Source of the DNA: Ganaspis brasiliensis
Taxonomy: Eukaryota; Arthropoda; Insecta; Hymenoptera; Figitidae
Length of the DNA stretch: 64,000 nucleotides
Assembly (NCBI GenBank): GCA_037103525.1
Contig: JAZKLR010000244.1
Span: 744,001 to 808,000 of the forward strand
Direction: 5' to 3'
The notes beneath the pieces were generated by a model. That model saw only the letters and a program-made list of their open reading frames with translations, made no database searches and was not told where the DNA came from. Of this stretch, positions 54,700 to 64,000 are shown in pieces; within the stretch, counting starts at the first letter, position 1, and every line of letters begins with the position of its first letter. Both the position numbers and the translations under genes were made by a program.

Positions 54700-56490
54700 T
54701 TGAAAAAGTGTAAGACTTTTGACTTATTGAGATTTAGAGAGTAGATTCGGAAACAAATTTTGGAATGCCTCGAAAGTATAATTATTAAAACTTATATAAA
54801 CTAATTAAAATTCAATCTGATATTTTAGCCAGTGTTATTGAGTAAGGATCGATTTGAAATCATGCAAATTAATTCAATACGAAAATTTTTGATGAGACTC
54901 CGATTCGCTTCGTTATAATAACACTTGATTCGATTCGAGATATAAAATTCCTGATCTGCTCACCTTGAGGGGGGTCAAGAAAATGTGACACCCTGTATGA
55001 ATTTAAAATTTTTACTATATACAAAAATTTGACAATGAGGGTGTGGGTGGAGTTCAAATTCTTCAAAAATCTTGTAATGTAAGTTATGGACAAAGCTTAA
55101 CTTAAAATTAAGGAAAAAAATTTAAAGTCTATTTTATTCGAAAATCACCAATCAGCTCTCGTTTGACTTAAATACTTCTGCAGGATGGGTTTAAATATAT
55201 AGAAATCACTTAAATGTTAACTTTTGTCAATAATGTCTACACAGAAAATGGTTTTAGATTGAATTAAGCTGCAATGCTCTTTTTTTATACCAAATTGAAT
55301 TTAAATAATCTGAAATCGGCTTTAAACAATCGCGCTGCAGGTTAATTTAATACATAAAAGTTTTCAGTGTATAAAATCGTATCGTATATATTTGAGTGAT
55401 TCCCGCGAAATACAATTTTTTTATGTCCTCAAGGTTTTTTCATTTATTATATAATAATTTATCACGTTAGGATTTATGCCAATTCCCCTCCATACGTCAA
55501 TAGTTTACCGCTTTTTCTAAAAATCGTGCAAAAGAATTTGTTTATTTTAACAATTTAAGGTCTTTAAATATAACTTTCCTCACTTAAAATTTATTTTTAT
55601 CTCTTCATTTTCAAAATATACGTATTGGCACTTTCGACCCAGGGCACTTTTAACCCCGCCTTCCCCTATTCGCATCTCATAGCTAGTTAGATTAGGAAAG
55701 GAAAATGTCTTTAATTTCAACCGCGCCCATCGACTTTACATATAAGTCATTGCGAATGATGATAACTGTTCTGAGATCATGAGAGACTAAAGTTAATTCT
55801 TATATTAATAGTGCGCCGTATTCTTCGACGAAGATTATTTAGGTCATATTTTTGTGAACTCTGAAAATTAGATGTAAAATGTTTGTAATATAAATTTTGT
55901 ATAATTGTCGTTACAGTGCGGCGTTTAAATATGTTTGTAAAATACTATTTTGACCTTTGACTCGAGAATGGATTTTCTTGTCGAAAACGTAATGCTCGAA
56001 CGCTTTTGAAGGATGCCAATCTAAGGTGGAAAATTATCCTAAAAGTGTCGACTCACTTTGGTGAATTTAGGAAATTTCATCAGGTTCACATTGGCGAAAT
56101 ATTCTTTATAAAATGCATCAAGTGCATAAATTAATATAAATTAATTCGACGGTGATTCCTCGGCTACGGTGACAAGTACTCACAATCTTAAAAAATTATT
56201 ATTTTTTGACAAGCTTGATGCTATTTACAATAATTCTTCGCATGATCGAAAGGATTATATTAAATTTATATTTATAAAAACGTATAACTCGTTTGTTCAC
56301 AATTGCTTTTTCTTTGTATTCTAATCGACTGTAATTTATTTGTTTATAATGAAGAATGTTTGATTGGTGATGCATCACGACTGAATTTTATATTTTGTTA
56401 AAAAAGAGTTATTTTATATTCAATAAATTGTTGTTTTTGATTTAAAATTCTCGTAATATTATTGCATTCAATGATTATTGTATTGTTTAT
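54700..56490. other. Intergenic region with fragments
   Basis: No exon recognised. A one-sided fragment of a TAGGGGA-type MITE lies at about 55625-55670 (GGGCACTTTTAACCCC). The rest is unassigned AT-rich DNA. Confidence 0.4.
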
Positions 56491-56491
56491 C

Positions 56492-57537
56492 TACACTGAG
56501 AGACTTTTAATTACAGTTCTTGCTTTTTTCAATTTCTATATTTGTAATAAAACGTAAGAATTTAGGGATAATCGAGGTTCGATCATAATAGTTCTTTAAA
56601 AAAAAAGAGATTGTGTTACCTTGTTTTTTATTATTGTAATTTCGTGAGAAAAAAATTAATATATATAATTAGAATTAGTATTATTTGAGGTTAGAAAAAA
56701 GTAAATGTGAAAAAGCGATATTAATTTTTAACACATTTTGATCTATTTATTATGGCATGTCTAAAATTTTATTAGACTTTTTCTAGGACAGTTTTTCGAG
56801 CAGCCATATGTCTCATGAGCTATTCTACCACTTCACAATATTTATTCAAAAATATATTTAAAAAAAATCGGTCTTCAGAAAAATTTCGTATCATCCGGAA
56901 TACTGAACACAGAATTTAATTATTATTACCATTTTCACTTCAATTTAGTAAAAAATCATTTCTCAAACCACATGAAACTTTTGCTAGTTAGTATATAAGG
57001 AAAGTTTAAAACACTCTTTTCTAGCGACGCGCGCGATTATTCGATGTCATCGAAATGTTATATGTTTGTAGCTTAGGATTAAAAGTGTGCGTAATGTATA
57101 TATCATAGTATAGGTTGTTCGTTACACAGATTTCATCAAATACCACTATAAAGATACAGAATACTTGTAATTATACAAATATCAAAGATGAACTTGCATC
57201 TGTATCTCTGACCTGTCAAACAAATACTGCCATCTTTCTTTTTACTGCGCGCGCACCCCATGATTCTAAGTTTCTAACACGCGTTTTATAATTCTTGCAA
57301 TTCTTTATTTTCATCTCTCTTAAATTCTTTAGAGGTAATATAATTATGTGTCTTATGAAGTATATAACACTTTTACTACTTTTTATCAAAAAGACAACTG
57401 TTGCATCTAAAACGTCTTTTCTTTAACAGTGTATTAGTTTTTATAACCACATCTCGATTATCCCTAAACTCTTAAATTTTATTGTACATAATAATAAGCA
57501 ATAAAGCAGATGTTAAAATCAAAAGTTTCTCAGTGTA
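56492..57537. mobile_element. TA-flanked MITE family 1, copy 2 (best preserved)
   Basis: TA|CACTGAGAGACTTTTAATTA at 56492 and AAAATCAAAAGTTTCTCAGT then G|TA at 57537. Inner TTTAGGGATAATCGA inverted at both ends. Lacks the palindrome found at 4309-4834, so it shows the unoccupied state. 1042 bp, no intact ORF. Confidence 0.82.
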
Positions 57538-57789
57538 AATTTTATATTGGTCGTTATATGAATATTTAAGTTTTAATATAAAATCATTTTCATCAAATAT
57601 TTAAATAAATAAATTGTTACAGAATATAGGATATATCTGATGACAGGTGGGATCATCTATGGGATCCCACATAGGATCCTACGTAGGATCTTACATGAAT
57701 TTTCAATAGGGGATGAAGTCGAATAATCTCACGCGTAGTAATCGCTGGAATAGAGTGTTTTAGCTGTTCTTATAAATAAATATACTAAC

Positions 57790-58020
57790 TAGAAAAAGTA
57801 CCTATCATATGATTTGAGAAGTGTTTTATTATTAATTGAAGTGAAAAAGATAACAATAACTAACGTCTGTGTTCAGTATTTCGAATGACACGGAATTTGA
57901 CTAGAGACCAATTTTTTTCAATTATATTTTTTGATAAATATTGTAAAGTGTTTAAGGCTCATGAGACATATGGCTACTCGAAAAACTGTCGTAGAAATCT
58001 TCTAATAAAGTTTTACACAC
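57790..58020 (-). mobile_element. Fragment of MITE family 1 (copy 3)
   Basis: Inverse of about 56750-57000: CTCATGAGACATATGGCTAC, CGAAAAACTGTCGTAGAAAT and TCTTCTAATAAAGTTTTACA. Both ends missing. A GGATC-rich patch (57650-57700) lies just before it. Confidence 0.7.
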
Positions 58021-58049
58021 GCCACAGTGATCTGAAAGACTAAAAAAAG

Positions 58050-59150
58050 TGCCAAAATTCAAGATCATGAAATAAATATATAAAATGTATAATAATTTTT
58101 TATATAAGTTCTAGTAGTTATAATTGCTGTTTTTTTTTTGATTAAAATAAAATACTTAAAAGAACTGAACTTTAAAAATTGATTCAGAAGATATCAGGTG
58201 TGCACTTATAAAATGCTTATTAATTTATATATTTCTCATTGGATTTTAATGTTTGACTTCTGTAATGAATCATTATAGAAACATTTAATGTTTATTCAAG
58301 TACTAAACAATGATTTAACTAGCTTTAAATTTAAATAAAACGCAAATTTATTTAAACTTATCTTGGTTAAAAAACAGAGTACTTTTTTTCGTTTCAAAGT
58401 TCCCCATCGTTCCACATTGAAATAGAATTTTGATTATATGTTTCTACTCTATGATTTACCTTTTCTTAAATTAAGTGTAACTTTTTTGCACCTTTTTCCT
58501 GTATCCTAAAGTTATTTCTACATTAATTAAAAGGGTAATCAGTTGCAATCAACTATAACCAAAAATTTAAATTACGTTAAAAACTTCACTTGTTTTATTT
58601 TTCGTCGATCATGTCTAAATTCATGTTTCTTATTTTTTGAAAGAAAATAATATTTTTGTTATTGATTTTAAGTGCCCGTATACCTAAGAAATTAATAAAT
58701 AAATCAAAGATATAGTTAACTTTTAAATATTAAAGTTTTAGTTTTAGTTTATAATTAAAATGCATTTAAGGTTTATATTTCTTATTAATTTCGAGTTGAT
58801 CTTGACAAAGTTTGATTTCATTTTTAGTAATTTCGAGTATGAAAACGAGATATATAATATATTGAATTCGCAATAGCTTTTATTCTGGCAAAATTAAATT
58901 TAAAAATTAATTCTGTAAAAGATGAAAGGTTAAAAAAAGGAATTTCTCTAAGAATTATATTATTAGATCTATGCGGAATAAGCAGATTGATTAAATTTTT
59001 CTTTCGAAATTCTGGATTTTTAAACTGATATTGAAAATTCAGGAGCTAGTCGTCTATCTCTTTCATTCAAAGAATTATTCAAACGGTCAAAAATGGGAGA
59101 GGTAGCAAAAATGTCTTTACAAAACCTCTATATACCAAGTTTCATAAAAA
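58050..59150. other. AT-rich intergenic region
   Basis: No gene recognised. The distal part may already belong to repeat R. Confidence 0.45.
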
Positions 59151-59159
59151 ATCATTAAT

Positions 59160-59360
59160 TTTTTAAATTTCGAGTTTGCCATATTGGATCCGCAATTTTG
59201 AAATTTTTATATATGACTTTAGATTTATAATCAGCGACCCAAAAACCCTCTGGATACTAAGTTTCATGAATTTGTGATCGTTAAGATTTTCGATTTTCCA
59301 AAAATAGTCTAAATCGACTCATTTTCATCTAAAAAGCGTCTAAGCAAATGTCCAGATGTA

Positions 59361-59393
<33 letters not shown>

Positions 59394-59540
59394 GTGTGTA
59401 CAGCGTTTTTTGTGTACAAGATATCTCGAGAACGCTTGTACGGATTTCAATAAAATTTGGATGACTTATTAAGCTCATGAATATCTAAATTTGGACACAA
59501 AGATTTTTGAAAATACTCAATCAAATTTTTTTGAGCACCT
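59160..59540. repeat. Interspersed repeat R, copy 3
   Basis: Contains CCAAAAATAGTCTAAATCGA, AAGCAAATGTCCAGATGTA, a GT/TATG run (59361-59400) and GATATCTCGAGAACGCTTGT with ATTTCAATAAAATTTGGATG, as in the copies at 14800 and 26790. Confidence 0.65.
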
Positions 59541-60152
59541 TTTTTCATTGAAAAAAATCGTTTTTTGTCGAAAATTTTTTTCATGTTAAAATATAGTTTA
59601 AAATTTGTAGTTTTCTCAAAATTATGTATTTCGGCAAAAAATAAGCGTTTTCAGACCACTGTGACTCATAAATCCTAGTTGTAAAAATGCATAATGTCTC
59701 CAATTTTAGAGAGGTTAGTATCGAAAATAATACATACTTTTTTTTAAGTTACAAAATGAAAAGTACCAGGTCTAGAAATAAAAGTATCAAAATAAATTAA
59801 AAATAAATAACGCTTTTCACATTTACGCTTTTCTAACTTTAAATCATGCTAATTCTAAATGAATGTATTAATTTTTTGTCTCGCGAAATTTCAATGGGTA
59901 AATGTGTGTATTATCGTGGCTGAGGGTATTTTCGCGTTCATTGTTATTTGTATTAATATTTTAATTAAGATGATTATTTAAGACTTAAAAAAAATTACAT
60001 AATAAATTTGATACCCAAGCAATAAAATGCGTAGTATAATGGAATCTTCTTGAATGTTTATCATTTATTAAATTAATTTTAAAAATCATCGTCTGAATTT
60101 ATGAAGGAATTTTCGTTCCTTTCGTTCTGAAAATGTCTTAGTAGTGATCTGA

Positions 60153-61016
60153 TTAAGGCCAGCTTGCTCTGAAAAACATGATTTTTTTCAATACATTTTA
60201 TTTATAATACAAAAAATGTTAAGTAATAAGATTTTTTACATACGATAGTAGATACATGAAGTTACTTGAAATTTTTTTTTTTTCAAAATGTCGGTCTTGA
60301 AAATGGCTGCTGAAAGTTCTCTACTTCGTAGATGGATGACATAATTTCTTGGAAAAGAATTATCTGAAAGCAAAAAACAAAACAGTTTCATGTTCTGTAT
60401 CGAATTGGCTATGGCCTCAAGCAGAATGAAACATTTTAAATGAAAAAAAACGGCGGATTTTTGAATTTTTTCAACCTTTTTTTTCACTTTTAATTGTTTA
60501 TAACTTTTTTAAATAATAATGAATATTTCTGGTTCTGCTTGAGGCCATAGCCATACATCTAAAGAGTAAAATGCCGTTTGGTTCATATCGATAAGTGCAA
60601 TAGTTTTGAAATGAGAGTGTCATCCATGCGAAAAAACGTGGTTCGGAGAAAAATCAGTTCAAAGTTTTTATTCGTGAAAAATCGTAAAAAAGTGAATTTT
60701 ACTTACATATCCATTCCAGGTGCATACACAATTAATTCCTCGTCTTCGTAAGCATCATTCTGAAGAATTCTTGCATTTCTTAAAGCAGTTCTGTGATCCT
60801 TAGACGCTTCAGTAGCTTCTAGCTCAGCTCGATCAACACGTCTGTTTTTGGCCCTATCAGCAAAGTGCTTTGCTCCACACTCTTTTATACCTGCTTCTCG
60901 GTCTTGCTGACCTTCCGGACTAATTCTATACTATTTCTACGAGTATACAGTAGCAATTTATAAAAAAAAAAAAAAATTTCGATTTTTTCAAAATTGTTCA
61001 GAGTAACCTGTCCTTA
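60153..61016. mobile_element. TTAA-flanked DNA transposon remnant with a coding exon
   Basis: TTAA at 60153-60156 and 61013-61016. Inverted ends GGCCAGCTTGCTCTGAA and GGACAGGTTACTCTGAA (inverse), 17 bp with four differences. TTAA targets are used by piggyBac and Kolobok; the GG start fits neither decisively. The minus strand holds a clean terminal exon (60930-60703). The rest of the ORF is absent, as in an internally deleted copy. Confidence 0.7.
60703..60930 (-). pseudogene. Terminal coding exon inside the TTAA-flanked element
   Basis: An open frame of 75 codons to TAA at 60703. It reads SPEGQQDREAGIKEC, KHFADRAKNRRVDRAELEAT, SKDHRTALRNARILQ, DAYEDEELIVYAPGMDM: a basic, helical stretch followed by an acidic patch and a short GMDM end. 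No ATG starts it, so it is a 3' exon entered from an AG acceptor or a truncated frame. The stop overlaps a GTAAGT, which may be chance. I suspect the C-terminus of a transposase or accessory protein of the surrounding element; no catalytic residue can be named. Confidence 0.55.
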
Positions 61017-61990
61017 ATTCCTTTATATTTTACTTTTAACAGTTAAAAAAATGAATTTTTTTGTGTATTCAGTTAAATATATCAATATTTTCAATTAATC
61101 TAATGAATGCATTAAAAAAAAATTAATTATCATTTAAAATTAATGACCGCGACGATAGAAACATGCTTTTTCGGATGTGCCTACAATATCACGGATGTGT
61201 TCTGTTGAAGAATTGTCAAAATAACTTTCATAACCCCAGAAGTGAAGTCGTTTTTATAAATTATAGAAGATTTTATATTGTTTGTGTAACGAGTTGTAAA
61301 CAGATTAAAATGAAGGTAATAATAGTTAAATTCATAATAGAAATGTTTAAAATTGTATATGTACGTGAATTTTTAATTAAAAATGACACAGTGTAGTTAT
61401 TTTGTTTTGATACAGTGAAAATCAAAACAAACCTAAAAACGTATTTGCATCACTGAAATACTTTATTACAAAAAGAAAAAATAAGTAAAGGTATTTATTA
61501 ATATATTTCTCAAATTATATTCTTGTTTATATGTATTTGCAGAGATTTGTAAAAGTAAAAATATGTAATAGTCATCTAACGAAAATTTTAAATACTGATT
61601 ATTCAATAATCTTGATATTTGAATGGTTATTCCTGCAAAAAACATGAATCTTATTAATTTTACTTTATTCCAATTCTAATATTTTACCTTCTCAATAACA
61701 AGAAATTATTAAACCATCCGTTTTATTTAATATACGTTAATCTTCTCAACCGCGATATTTGATGCACGAAAATACCTTCAACTGCAGTTTAAGAGCCGCG
61801 AAAATACATGCACTTGGTTTTTTTTTAAATCTTCTATTTAATTATTAAAATATAATTTTATACCATTGTCAAATTTTCTCAAAGAATAAATAGTATTAAA
61901 ATTTTAATTAAAGCAAAAAATATCATGGTATCTACTGAAATTACTTTTCTGGAGCACTTCAAACTTCGACTTATCTAAAAATCCGCGATA
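61017..61990. other. AT-rich intergenic region
   Basis: No gene recognised. The 77-codon + frame at 61163 has no supporting features. Confidence 0.45.
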
Positions 61991-61992
61991 AT

Positions 61993-62140
61993 ACCCACAT
62001 TTACCCTAATAGAAAACAAGATAACACAATCTTCTTTTTTTTAAAGAGCTATTATGATCGTACCTCGATTGTTTCTAAATTCTGACGTTTTATTACAAAT
62101 ATAGAAATTCAAAAAAGCAAATACGGTAAAAGTTTCATAA
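61993..62140 (-). mobile_element. Terminal fragment of MITE family 1 (copy 4)
   Basis: On the minus strand TTTGCTTTTTTGAATTTCTA, AATAAAACGTCAGAATTTAG and CGATCATAATAGCTCTTT match the left end of the copy at 56494. The other end is missing. Confidence 0.7.
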
Positions 62141-62228
62141 TGTAAAAATGAGGAGATTAAGAAATATTACAAGAAACAAATGAAATACTTTAAGAAAATT
62201 TATTTATACAAAATACATAATGACTGAT

Positions 62229-63014
62229 CTAGTGGTAGTAGGCCGCAGGACTGGCAGCATAAGAGATGTGTGCAGCGGGTGCAGCATGGGCAATTGGAGC
62301 GGCGTACGAATAAGTAGGAGCAGCAGCAACAGTCTTGTACGCAACTGGGGCAGCATGGGCAATTGGAGCGGCGTAAGAATAAGCAGGGGCAGCAGCAACA
62401 GTTTTGTACGCAACTGGGGCAGCGTTATAGACAGCTGGGGCGGCATAAGAGACAGCTGGGGCGGCATAAGAGACAGCAGGGGCAGCAGCGACAGTCTTGT
62501 ACGCAACTGGGGCGGCATAAGAGACAGCAGGAGCAGCAGCGACAGTCTTGTACGCGACTGGGGCAGCACTATAGACAGCTGGGGCAGCATGGGCAACTGG
62601 AGCGGCATAAGCAGCAACTGGGGCAGCGTGCACAACTGGAGCGGCAGCTACAGTTTTGACTGCAATTTCAGCTGGTTCCTTGTGTACAACAGCGTTGAAT
62701 CCGTTGACTGGATCAGCGGTGTAATCGACAGTTCTGCGAGTTCCATCAGATTCGAGGAGAGAGTAGCTGCCTTGAACAACATCTCCGTTGCGAGTTTCGT
62801 GTTGGCTTTTTGAGTCTCCGGTCAACGCATCCTGGACATCATAAGCGTAGCTGTATTGGGGATTGGGGTCGTAATCAGCATCAACAGTTTTTGCTACTAC
62901 TGCTTTTGCGATCGGGGCAGCGTATGCTACTTGCGCTGGTGCAGCTGCGTACGTCAGAGGAGCACCGATTAATCCGGCATTGGCTACAGCCACGAGGGCA
63001 GCGAGGACTACGAA
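62229..63014 (-). CDS. RR-2 cuticular protein with long repeat tail, first exon outside the window
   Basis: Exon 2 encodes 261 residues after a TTTTCAG acceptor (63015-63021). It opens FVVLAALVAVANAG, the same signal-peptide remainder as its paralogues, so a Met-Ala-Phe-Lys exon is expected beyond 64000; none is visible in the remaining 986 bp. RR-2 domain: DYDPNPQYSYAYDVQDALTG, SKSQHETRNGD, GSYSLLESDGTRRTVDYTAD, GFNAVV. The tail repeats VAYKTVAAAPAVSYAAP, AVYNAAP and PIAHAAP, ending AAYYH. An upstream in-frame ATG (63083) lies in the intron. AATAAA at 62204-62199. Closely related to the gene at 49979, same strand, so a tandem duplicate. Confidence 0.92.
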   Translation of the reverse strand, partial: FVVLAALVAVANAGLIGAPLTYAAAPAQVAYAAPIAKAVVAKTVDADYDPNPQYSYAYDVQDALTGDSKSQHETRNGDVVQGSYSLLESDGTRRTVDYTADPVNGFNAVVHKEPAEIAVKTVAAAPVVHAAPVAAYAAPVAHAAPAVYSAAPVAYKTVAAAPAVSYAAPVAYKTVAAAPAVSYAAPAVSYAAPAVYNAAPVAYKTVAAAPAYSYAAPIAHAAPVAYKTVAAAPTYSYAAPIAHAAPAAHISYAASPAAYYH

Positions 63015-63160
63015 CTGAAAACAAAAATTTCCTCTCATTAATATTAACATTAAGATATGTACATGTACAAATATATAACACAAATAATATATTACTGAAT
63101 TTTGTTTTTTTTTAGAAATGATGAAACAATTAAAAACTTATGTTTGTTTATTTACTTACT

Positions 63161-63450
63161 TTAAGGAGGTTCTATCGTAAATAGAATTAACATTACTATT
63201 TTAATCAGATTTAGGCCACTGGTAGATAATAGTTTTATAATGATGCAGTTACATTTTTGAGACTGCAAGGTACATTTGAAAACATATATAAATATATGGA
63301 TATATATTATATATTATATTACAACTTTTTTCACAAGTACCTTGAGGTCTCGAAAAGTTAACTGCATCATTATAAAACCATTATCTACTAGTGGACCAAA
63401 TTTGATTAAAATGGTAATGCTAATTCTTTTTTACTATAGAAACTCCTTAA
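63161..63450. mobile_element. TTAA-flanked MITE, GGAGGTTCTAT family, copy 2
   Basis: TTAA at 63161-63164 and 63447-63450; ends GGAGGTTCTATCG and TATAGAAACTCC. Matches 21594-22018 without the nested insertion. Probably lies in the intron of the RR-2 gene to its left. Confidence 0.85.
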
Positions 63451-64000
63451 TAAATAATTTTACGATTAAATTAATACAGAAATATCTATTATAGCTTATA
63501 AAGTTCACATTTTTGGCAATTTTTTAAAAGTAATTGATTTATGAATAATATTAGACAGGGGTTTAAAAATCCTCTCTACATCAAAATATGCAAACTTTCA
63601 TCTCTTTTTTCATATTTTGCAGTAGAAATTGCTTTTTTTTAAATTTGTTTACTAACGGTGGTAAATTACGAATTTTTTAAAATTATTTACTATGTTAAAA
63701 TTGGATTTTTAAAAAAATTTTGTTACTGTTAAACTGAACTTCTTATTTTTAATTGCATTTAATATTGCAGTAAACTATTGGTCACAATAAAATTTCATTT
63801 TCAATTAAATTAAAATTAGAAACTCAAAATAAGTGTATTCTAAAATTTCACTAAAAGACAAAATAATGTCTATAACAATATATGCGAAGAATTTACCATA
63901 ATAATTATAACAATTGTTCTAAATGAAAAATTATTAGAGTTTGCCGAATTTTGATTACATCTCTAATATTTGTATTTCAGAATTACTTTTTTATACATTT
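63451..64000. other. Probable intron sequence, no exon found
   Basis: AT-rich. I looked for a minus-strand Met-Ala-Phe-Lys exon with TATA box and found none. Confidence 0.5.

Noticed and set aside
60236..60363. Additional exon joined from the GTAAGT at 60706 to an acceptor at 60366
   Set aside because: Joining gives an immediate stop in the frame, and the upstream frame already ends at TAA at 60703; no support for splicing.
62220..62813. + strand frames opposite the RR-2 gene at the right edge
   Set aside because: Same antisense by-product of the repeat codons.
63014..63083. Upstream in-frame ATG extending the RR-2 protein at 62229
   Set aside because: The added residues lie upstream of a clear TTTTCAG acceptor, and the protein after the acceptor begins exactly as its paralogues do after their first exon.

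Overview
The window looks like insect nuclear DNA: it is AT-rich, gene-poor and crowded with transposons. The only host genes I can support are six cuticular-protein genes. Each has the same two-exon design: a first coding exon of four codons (Met-Ala-Phe-Lys, seen for five of the six) and a large second exon carrying the rest of a secretion signal and an Ala/Pro/Val/Tyr-rich body. The insect order cannot be fixed from this sequence.

Host genes. Three on the + strand encode low-complexity secreted proteins without a chitin-binding domain (3317-7859, 27560-28319, 42155-43371). Three on the - strand carry an RR-2 Rebers-Riddiford chitin-binding domain (39152-41434, 49979-51693, and 62229-63014, whose first exon lies beyond the right edge). 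The five visible promoters share a TATA box exactly 34 bp upstream of the A of a TCA(T/A)TTG initiator. A promoter-like relic on the - strand near 20.8 kb has no gene body left and may mark a lost seventh gene.

Transposons. 31.5-37.6 kb holds a Ty3/gypsy-type LTR retrotransposon with gag, pol and a third, non-envelope-like ORF; its LTRs differ at 1 of 208 shared positions, yet the internal region has several breaks. Two decayed non-LTR retrotransposons lie on the - strand: one with an RNase H-like region (15.4-19.6 kb) and one of R1 type (45-49.4 kb). The rest is mostly DNA transposon remnants, many of them foldbacks: a 4.5-kb hAT-like element with a perfect 8-bp target duplication (22166-26631), three small CAGTGGCG hAT-type MITEs, several TA-flanked families, and three TTAA-flanked families beginning with GG, one of which keeps a terminal coding exon (60703-60930).

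Larger structures: a 3.1-kb foldback built of TTTATCC/GGATAAA words (11.6-14.8 kb), a roughly 175-bp tandem array (23.3-24.9 kb) and a near-perfect 0.8-kb AGATATAATC palindrome (24.9-25.7 kb). Elements are nested up to four deep, and several insertions can be dated relative to each other because unfilled copies of the target survive in the window.

The cuticle genes would act together in exoskeleton assembly: RR-2 proteins bind chitin, and the Ala/Pro-rich proteins probably fill or cross-link the matrix. No tRNA, rRNA or CRISPR array could be supported.
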